Positions 6,582-11,290 of a DNA stretch of 11,290 nt are shown here, piece by piece. Source of the stretch: Chloroflexota bacterium (GTDB lineage Bacteria; Chloroflexota; UBA6077; JACQUR01). Each line of letters begins with the position of its first letter. Position 1 is the stretch's first letter. The notes beneath the pieces are model-generated. The model searched no databases. It was given only the letters and a program-made list of their open reading frames with translations, and was not told the origin of the DNA. Location: positions 1 to 11,290 of the forward strand of contig JACQUR010000178.1 in the NCBI GenBank assembly GCA_016210245.1. The letters are read 5' to 3'. The translations under genes were made by a program, and so were the position numbers.

Positions 6582-6746
6582 CTACTCTCCACGAGCAACA
6601 TGCTCCAAGAACTCGAAGAATGTCCGCCCATAGGGTATGGCGTCATCCGGGCTCATGCCCACGAACGGGACTATGACGTAGCAGACTTCCGCTGTCCGTG
6701 TATCCAGGGCGTATGCTTCACCCCCACCGTCCGATCCTATGACTAG
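6582..6746 (-). pseudogene. C-terminal fragment of a SUKH (SMI1/KNR4) family protein
   Basis: The minus strand from 6746 encodes 54 residues ending in TAG at 6584-6582. They include LVIGSDGGGEAYALDTRT, then VPFVGMSPDDAIPYGRTFFE and FLEHV. This is the C-terminal half of SUKH proteins, in which a 'GsDGGGEayaxD' strand is followed by 'vpFvGm...AiplG.tFeeFL'. A TGA lies just upstream in the frame and there is no start codon or N-terminal half, so it is a relic. SUKH proteins commonly act as immunity proteins to polymorphic toxins. This fragment lies about 1.3 kb from a toxin remnant and 1.7 kb from a full SUKH gene, but on the opposite strand. Confidence 0.68.
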
Positions 6747-6785
6747 ACACCTTCAATAGGCAACTCCGTGACGATCGAGTCAAGG

Positions 6786-7477
6786 TTAGGCGGCGGACTC
6801 CAGGGTGGCAGCGTCGCAGAGGCTCTTGACTTCGGCATCTGCCCGAAGAAGGGCCTCAGCCAAGGGGCGCGGGATGGTGTCTGGGTCCGGCGTGAGGGCG
6901 GCCCACCCGGGGCGCAAGATGCGCAGATAGACCTTGGTGGAGAAAAGGGCCACGCAGGACTGACTGATGCGCTCAGCCGCGAGCAGCTTGCGGTTGACCT
7001 GGGCACCAGCAGCACGCAAGTAGGGCAGGTGAGACAGCCCCTTCCGGGCGTAGAAGTCGGCGGGGTCGTTGCTGGTGGTCTCGGTCCGCAGGGCGCGGCC
7101 TTCCGCTCCTGGGGCTTCGGCCTTATCGAGGAGATCGCCCGTTCTTGGGCCACTCCGATCAGGACCATGCCCTCAGGCTCGGTGAAGCGTGCCCGGTAGC
7201 CAGCGGCGATAGCGTCTTGCCTCTGGCCTCGCTCGAAGTGGACCACGGGAATCTGTCGCTCGGCCGCGCAATCCTGCACTGCACGGACGAACCGGTCATG
7301 CATGGGGCGGAACAGGGCCGGCGAGGGGATTGGGTAGCCCAGATGGTCCCGAAGGAAGAAGCACAACTGCCCGGACGTCTGGAGCTTCGGGACGTAACCA
7401 TTGAGGTAGATCCGGTCGATGCCACTGACCGTGAGCGAGACATGGTTCTGTAGTATGCTGTGCATGTTGGCGAGCAT
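6786..7477 (-). pseudogene. uncharacterised conserved protein, internal deletion and frameshift
   Basis: The 5' part begins with ATG at 7477 after AGGAGG (7493-7488, 10-base spacing). It encodes HSILQNHVSLTVSGIDRIYL, NGYVPKLQTSGQLCFFLRDH, LGYPIPSPALFRPMHDRFV and FERGQRQDAIAAGYRARF up to IGVAQERA. Near 7135-7150 the frame shifts by one, and the continuation reads GRALRTETTSNDPADFYARK, then PYLRAAGAQVNRKLLAAERI, ending at TAA (6788-6786). I recall a bacterial family of several hundred residues without known function that has both parts separated by a long middle section; here the middle is deleted. That family tends to occur in several copies per genome, which suggests a mobile or selfish character, but I cannot name an activity. 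The preserved ribosome binding site shows the gene start is genuine. Confidence 0.68.
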
Positions 7478-7493
7478 CGGTGGGTGTCCTCCT

Positions 7494-7754
7494 GATGACA
7501 TGGACATCGATAGGAAGAACGCCCGTGGTTCGAGCGTATTCCTCCTCTGCCGCGTAGACCATGTCGGCATCCTCAGCCACATCGTCCTTCAAGACCACCC
7601 AAACATCCATGGGAACGGCATCGGTCGAGAAGGCGACTCGGTCGAGCGATTTCAGTTCCGAGATGGCGCTGAGGAAGCGCAAGAGCGCCTGAAGTGACTG
7701 CGTGGCCGAAGCCGTCTGCGCGGCGCCTGGCAGGTCCGGGGCGAGGATCGTCAT
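7494..7754 (-). pseudogene. small unknown protein, C-terminus lost
   Basis: From ATG at 7754 the minus strand encodes about 87 residues that look like real protein: LQALLRFLSAISELKSLDRV, then VPMDVWVVLKDDVAED, VYAAEEEYARTTG and PIDVHVI. The alternating strand/helix pattern (VWVVL..., YAAEEEY, DVHVI) suggests a small alpha/beta fold. After Ile87 the frame continues over the ribosome binding site and coding region of the next gene, in a different frame, down to 7296. The native end has therefore been lost at the junction near 7493. The 5' edge directly abuts the methyltransferase fragment. I do not recognise a named family. It could still be expressed as a fusion of unrelated tail residues. Confidence 0.5.
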
Positions 7755-7755
7755 A

Positions 7756-7875
7756 CCACCGATTCGCCCAGTCCTGCTCGTGCTGGTAGAACCTGACGGC
7801 CTCGCACAGCGGCAGATCGGGGTCGGCGAACAACCCGAGTTGTTTGGGCTCGGGGCGGCGCACGGCGTCGATAGT
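7756..7875 (-). pseudogene. N-terminal fragment of a type III-like site-specific DNA methyltransferase
   Basis: The minus strand reads RRPEPKQLGLFADPDLPLCE followed by AVRFYQHEQDWANR. This matches the region just ahead of the catalytic domain in N6-adenine methyltransferases of the Mod/type III group, which read approximately 'qLsLFe...plreAxxFYqHehnWxNRlI.GDSLLVM'. The sequence stops exactly before the expected S-adenosylmethionine-binding and DPPY motifs and joins the small unknown protein at 7755. It is a fragment of about 40 residues with no activity. The resemblance of the FYQHEQDWANR block is strong. Confidence 0.62.
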
Positions 7876-7915
7876 AGCGCGGACCGGGCGCCAATGGGAC
7901 TGGCAATGGGAGGCG

Positions 7916-8037
7916 GGCCGGGCGACGTACCGGTACGACGGGGATGGCAAGCGCACCCAGAAGACGGTCAGGATCCAGAGCGGCATGACCTGGACCACGA
8001 GCACGACCGACTACCTCTACAGAGACAAACAAGAAGG
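7916..8037 (+). pseudogene. YD-repeat (RHS-type) protein fragment
   Basis: The plus frame reads ATYRYDGDGKRTQKTV and then TTSTTDYLYRDKQEGA. This is a YD-repeat unit of the RHS/polymorphic-toxin shell, which reads approximately 'tYrYDgdGkRvqKtv...tYlYd'. All other repeats, the secretion/N-terminal region and the conserved 'DPxGL' cleavage motif that normally precedes the toxin tip are missing. It abuts the NucA/NucB segment in a different frame near 8029-8040, so I read the two as pieces of one former toxin gene. Confidence 0.65.
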
Positions 8038-8370
8038 CGCAATAGCGTTTGCCCGCGGGGCACGTACCCGGGCATGAGCTGTGACGAGTACCCGTTCGCC
8101 TCGACATACGAGGGAGGGGACGGGAGCTTGAGCGCGCTTGGGCGAGCAGCTTCCACAGCGCCGGTTCCCGTTTACGAGCAGAATCGGCAGGGCGGTGCGA
8201 TAGGGTCGTTCGTGGTGCGCAACAACCTCAGGGATGGAGATAAGTTCACGGTGGTCGTGCGGTTTCCAAGGCCGCCGCTGGCTCCGTTCCCTTGGCCGGT
8301 GCGCGTGCCGCCGGCGGTTGCACCTCGCGATGTGGAACCCGCAGGCGAGGATGGAATGGCTGCCTGGTGA
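8029..8370 (+). pseudogene. C-terminal NucA/NucB-type deoxyribonuclease toxin domain, truncated
   Basis: The plus frame reads RRRNSVCPRGTYPGMSC, DEYPFASTYEGG, then VPVYEQNRQGGAIGSF and RNNLRDGDKFTVVV. These are the conserved core of the NucA/NucB DNase domain: a Cys-Asp-Glu-Tyr-Pro-Phe-Ala block with acidic catalytic residues, then E-N-x-Q-G-G and DGDxFxV. The N-terminal strand and helix of the domain are missing, and the frame differs from the YD-repeat piece by one. The toxin is therefore probably dead as it stands. The frame ends at 8370 after a proline-rich tail, 91 bases before the SUKH gene. In intact systems such a domain is the tip of a polymorphic toxin and degrades DNA of a target cell. 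The domain call is good; the toxin role is inferred from the YD-repeat and SUKH neighbours. Confidence 0.7.
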
Positions 8371-8461
8371 AACTGTGAACTATCGCGGCGCTGCCTCGCC
8401 CGTCTGCGAGGATCTGTGGCTCCAGCCAACAGCGCAGCACCACCTGCGTTAAGAGGCACAA

Positions 8462-9073
8462 ATGCCGACATTCAACTGGGAGGACCTACTGGGTCAGTGG
8501 AGCAGAGACGCGCTCCGCTGTCCAACAATCGCCAAGGACCTGCCACCAGAGGTCAGCAACTCCGGGTGGCTCGGATACCCCCCCGCCACTGATGAAGAGA
8601 TTGCGGCGGCGGAGGCCCGGCTGGGTACCAGGCTGCCCGCCTCCTACCAGGCATTCTTGAAGGTTACGAACGGCTGGAGGAGGACAGGACTGTTCGTTCC
8701 CAGGTTCTTGTCCACCTATGAGATCGACTGGTTTCGCACCCACAACCAAGACATGATCGATGCTTGGCTCCGAGGCGCGCGGTCCCAAGGAGGGCCATTC
8801 TCTGTCCCCGACGAGCAGTACTTTGTGTATGGTCACGGACAAGACCCTGCGCGTATTCGATGCGAGTACCTCCCGGAAACTCTCCAACTGAGCGAGGTGT
8901 GGGACACCGAGGTCTACCTCCTCAATCCGCAGGTGATGACTCGCGATGAGGAGTGGGAGGCGTGGTTTCTGGCGCATTGGCTCCTCGGTGCCATCAGGTA
9001 CCGGTCCTTCTGGGAGATGATGCTGGGAGAACACAAACGGTTCCTTGAGGCCGCAGATTGCCCTGAAGCCTGA
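8462..9073 (+). CDS. SUKH (SMI1/KNR4) family protein, probable immunity protein
   Basis: An intact 203-residue protein starting at ATG 8462, with AGAGG (8452-8456) five bases upstream. It carries the SUKH signature: GWLGYPPATDEEIAAAEARL (35-54), LPASYQAFLKVTNGW (58-72), an IDWFR segment (88-92) and the C-terminal block YLLNPQVMTRDEEWEAWFLA (152-171) followed by HWLLGAIRYRSFWEMM. There is no signal peptide or membrane segment, so it acts in the cytoplasm. Many SUKH proteins bind and neutralise nuclease toxins encoded just upstream. Here the 5' neighbour on the same strand is a broken NucA/NucB-type toxin tip, so this is best read as its cognate immunity gene, now without a working partner. The frame, start signal and motifs are all clean in a region full of decay. 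Some SUKH proteins have other regulatory roles. Confidence 0.9.
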   Translation: MPTFNWEDLLGQWSRDALRCPTIAKDLPPEVSNSGWLGYPPATDEEIAAAEARLGTRLPASYQAFLKVTNGWRRTGLFVPRFLSTYEIDWFRTHNQDMIDAWLRGARSQGGPFSVPDEQYFVYGHGQDPARIRCEYLPETLQLSEVWDTEVYLLNPQVMTRDEEWEAWFLAHWLLGAIRYRSFWEMMLGEHKRFLEAADCPEA

Positions 9074-9238
9074 GCCTACGGGTAGTGCGAGCCAACGCGC
9101 TGAAGTATGGCGCGAGCCGGGCTACGAACGGCGGCAGCGGCATACTCGCCATTGCTGCCGTCTTGTCCAGAGTGGAGTTCTCCTCCCCTGCCGATAACCC
9201 AGTAGCCGACCGTCTCGAAGAGCACGGTCACGCTGTCG

Positions 9239-11290
9239 TCAGTGGTCCTTGCTTCCCTGCTCTCGCAGCGCCGCCAGCACCCGATCCGGCCGCATCGGCA
9301 GGTCTTTGAGGCGCACGCCGCCCAGGGCGTTGGCCACGGCGTTGCCGATGGCGGGGGCGACCGGGCCGAGGGCAGCCTCGCCGATGCCTTTGGCGCCGAA
9401 GGGGCCTTCGGGATGAGGGGTTTCGACCAGCGGCGACTGGAACGAGTCGGGGAAGTCCTCCATCGAGGGCAGCATGTAGTCCAGGAAGGTGGCGTTGACG
9501 GGCTGGCCGTTATCGAAGACCAGCTCCTCGAACAGCGCCGAGCCGAGCGCGGTCAGCATCGAGCCTTCGTTCTGGAGGGCGCACTGGTGCGGGCTGAGGG
9601 CCTTGCCAACGTCGACGGAGGTGACGGCGTTGAGCACTCGCACCTTGCCGGTCTCGACATCCACCTCCACCTCGGCGCTGGCAGCCGAGAAGAACCAGAA
9701 GTCCGAGGCCTTGCCCTTGCCAGTCACGGGGTCCAGCCCGCCGCTGGTCTGGAAGTCGTAGCTGCCGAAGAAGCTGCCCACGGCCGTGCCGAAGCGGGCC
9801 TGGAAGACCTGGGCCAGGGTCAGGCGGCGCCCGGGGGCGCCCTGTACCCGCACCACCCCATCCTCGATCTCCAGGTCCTGCTCCGCCGCTTCCAGCGCCC
9901 GCGCAGCTACCTGGAGCACCTGGGCGCGCACCTGGAGCGCGGCCTGGCGGGCCGCATTGCCGGTGAAGAAGACCGTGCGGCTGGAGAGCGTGCCGTGGTC
10001 GTAGGGGGTGGCATCCGTATCCGGGAGGCTGACGCTCACCTGGTCGATGGGGACGCCCAGCGTCTCGGCGACGACCTGGGCCAGGGCGGTCGTCTGTCCC
10101 TGGCCGATCTCCACGCTACTGGCCAGCAGTTGCACCGAGCCATCGGCGTTCATCCGCACGCTGGCGGCGGAGTTGGAGGGGGTAACAGTGCTCTTGATCA
10201 TGCAGGCCAGGCCCTTGCCGCGGACGAGTGCTGAGTGCTGAGTGCGGTTGATTTGAGATTTGAGATTGCAGAGTGCAGAGTGGCTCCAATCTGCACTCTG
10301 CAATCTCAAATCTGCGCTCTCGTTCTCAGCACTGCGGAGGCCGATGGCTTCGGCGGCTTGCTGGAGGCAGGCGGCCACGCCGACGGCGACCAGGCGCTCG
10401 CCGGTGACGAAGGTGTCGCCCTCGCGGACGAGGTTCTGCAGGCGCAGCTCGAGCGGGTCGAGGCCGAGGCGACGGGCGATGTCGTCCATCTGGGACTCGT
10501 AGGCCCAGCACACCTGGGGGATGCCGAAGCCACGGAAGGCGCCGGCCGAGGGCTTGTTGGTGTACACGCAGTACGCGCTGAGGTCCTGGTGCGGGATGCG
10601 GTAGGGTCCGCTGGCGCAGTAGCCGCCCTTCTTCATCGTCCGCGGGCCGATGTCGGCGTAGGCGCCGGTGTCGAAGATCACCTCGGCCTGGCGGGCTACG
10701 AGAGTTCCGTCGCGCTTGACGCCGGTCTTGAGGCGCACCACCGAGGCGTGGCGGACGATAGTCAGGAACACCTCCTCGCGGGTCAGCACCCACTGGACCG
10801 GGCGGCGGGCCTTGCGGGCCAGCGCCGCCACCACCGGCTCCAGCTTCAGGTAGATCTTCGCCCCATAGCCGCCGCCGACGTAGGGGACGATCACCCGCAC
10901 CTGGCTGTGCGGCAGGTCGAAGAGCTGCGCCAGTTGGGCGCGCACGTCCGAGGGGGTCTGGGTGCAGCTCTGAACCACCAGCCTGCCCGAGGCCTCCCAG
11001 TAGGCGGTGGCGGCGTGGGGCTCGAGGTGCCCCTGCTGGATCATCGGCGCGGTGTAGGTGTCCTCGAAGACCTCGTCCGCCTCGGCGAAACCTGCGTTCA
11101 CGTCGCCCTGGGCCACGTGGTAGGTGGCGCACACGTTGCCACCCGTCTCCAGGTGTACCGCCCGCCTGCCCAGGGCCATCGCCGCCGCCACCCGATCCTG
11201 GAGCAGCGGCGCGTCCAGGCGCATGGCCTCCAGCGGGTCGAAGACGGCCGGCAGGGGCTCGTACTCGACCTCGATCAGGTCCAGCGCCTC
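9239..11290 (-). CDS. xanthine dehydrogenase/aldehyde oxidase family molybdenum-binding large subunit (5' end outside window)
   Basis: The reading frame runs from the right edge to TGA at 9241-9239 and gives 683 residues, lacking roughly the first 70-100 residues of this family. It opens with DLIEVEYEPLPAVFDPLEA, the junction typical of the N-terminal domain. Molybdopterin-binding motifs follow (window numbering): GGGYGAK (139-145), AFRGFG (251-256), EIGQG (394-398), PYDHGTLSSRTVFFTGNA (429-446), GGLDPVTGKGK (517-527), and PFGAKGIGEAALGP with the likely catalytic Glu at 638. The AYRCSFR loop of form I CO dehydrogenase is absent, so it is a hydroxylase of the nicotinate/purine/aromatic or aldehyde type; the substrate cannot be told. 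Its FAD and iron-sulfur partners are not seen downstream and may lie upstream, off the window. About 38 residues (319-356) are encoded by palindromic repeat C inserted in frame just before RGKGLACMIKS. The gene otherwise looks intact. Confidence 0.93.
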   Translation of the reverse strand, partial: EALDLIEVEYEPLPAVFDPLEAMRLDAPLLQDRVAAAMALGRRAVHLETGGNVCATYHVAQGDVNAGFAEADEVFEDTYTAPMIQQGHLEPHAATAYWEASGRLVVQSCTQTPSDVRAQLAQLFDLPHSQVRVIVPYVGGGYGAKIYLKLEPVVAALARKARRPVQWVLTREEVFLTIVRHASVVRLKTGVKRDGTLVARQAEVIFDTGAYADIGPRTMKKGGYCASGPYRIPHQDLSAYCVYTNKPSAGAFRGFGIPQVCWAYESQMDDIARRLGLDPLELRLQNLVREGDTFVTGERLVAVGVAACLQQAAEAIGLRSAENESADLRLQSADWSHSALCNLKSQINRTQHSALVRGKGLACMIKSTVTPSNSAASVRMNADGSVQLLASSVEIGQGQTTALAQVVAETLGVPIDQVSVSLPDTDATPYDHGTLSSRTVFFTGNAARQAALQVRAQVLQVAARALEAAEQDLEIEDGVVRVQGAPGRRLTLAQVFQARFGTAVGSFFGSYDFQTSGGLDPVTGKGKASDFWFFSAASAEVEVDVETGKVRVLNAVTSVDVGKALSPHQCALQNEGSMLTALGSALFEELVFDNGQPVNATFLDYMLPSMEDFPDSFQSPLVETPHPEGPFGAKGIGEAALGPVAPAIGNAVANALGGVRLKDLPMRPDRVLAALREQGSKDH
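10223..10336. repeat. palindromic element copy C, inserted in frame within the molybdenum hydroxylase gene
   Basis: Arms 10256-10279 and 10290-10313 are perfect 24-bp reverse complements around a 10-base spacer. A second, outer pair GTGCTGAG (10235-10242, with a tandem copy at 10228-10235) and CTCAGCAC (10325-10332) flanks it. The core is identical to copy A over 29 bases. The insert as judged from the protein is 114 bp (38 codons) with no stop codon. It encodes a Ser/Asn/Gln-rich segment (LRLQSADWSHSALCNLKSQI) unlike the conserved sequence on either side. The exact borders are estimated from where family resemblance stops. Confidence 0.85.

Noticed and set aside
7159..7443. Serine/arginine-rich minus-strand open frame
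   Set aside because: It overlaps, in another frame, the clearly conserved N-terminal part of the uncharacterised family at 6786-7477.
9100..9238. Short minus-strand frame reading DDSVTVLFETVGYWVIG
   Set aside because: It looks protein-like and could be a helicase-type relic, but only about 16 residues are suggestive and I cannot name a family with confidence.
9242..10234. Plus-strand open frame of 330 codons opposite the molybdenum hydroxylase gene
   Set aside because: It is antisense to a gene with all family motifs and has no recognisable domain itself.
3646..10313. The three similar repeats as CRISPR repeats
   Set aside because: They are kilobases apart, palindromic over their full length and not spaced by short unique spacers.

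Overview
This high-GC window looks like chromosome from an environmental bacterium. I lean towards Chloroflexota, because a membrane-anchored class III cyclase, a TreZ/short GlgE-like pair and dispersed 'TTTGAGATTGCAGAGTGCAGA' palindromes occur together. That placement is a guess from gene content, not a measured assignment. Intact housekeeping or metabolic genes alternate with stretches of badly decayed gene fragments.

Layout: (1) 1-860 holds remnants of an XRE-type regulator and a tyrosine recombinase, then a complete tRNA-Gly(CCC) on the minus strand with its own promoter and a textbook Rho-independent terminator. (2) 861-1740 holds a class III nucleotide cyclase gene with a large internal deletion, and a broken fragment of an ATP-binding RecG-C-like regulator on the other strand. 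(3) 1701-5685 is the best-preserved block, a minus-strand cluster read as: alanine-rich helical repeat protein, then a compact GlgE-like GH13 maltosyltransferase, then TreZ (maltooligosyl-trehalose trehalohydrolase). It points to alpha-glucan/trehalose interconversion. TreZ has lost its natural end and runs about 13 codons into the neighbouring pseudogene. (4) 5900-8400 is a gene graveyard: fragments of a response regulator, a SUKH (SMI1/KNR4) protein, an uncharacterised family, a small unknown protein, a type III-like DNA methyltransferase and a YD-repeat protein, often abutting without spacers. (5) 8029-9073 carries the remnant of a polymorphic toxin (YD-repeat tail plus NucA/NucB-type DNase domain), followed by an intact SUKH-family immunity-type gene. 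(6) 9239-11290 is the 3' part of a molybdenum-dependent xanthine dehydrogenase/aldehyde oxidase-family large subunit that runs off the right edge.

The most striking structure is a family of three long palindromes (3646-3721, 5736-5782, 10256-10313). Two lie in intergenic gaps of the trehalose/glucan cluster. The third sits in frame inside the molybdenum hydroxylase gene, where it adds about 38 residues. The copy at 5736 differs from the other two at three arm positions, and each change is matched by the complementary change in the opposite arm. Both the hairpin structure and the reading frame of the host gene have therefore been preserved.
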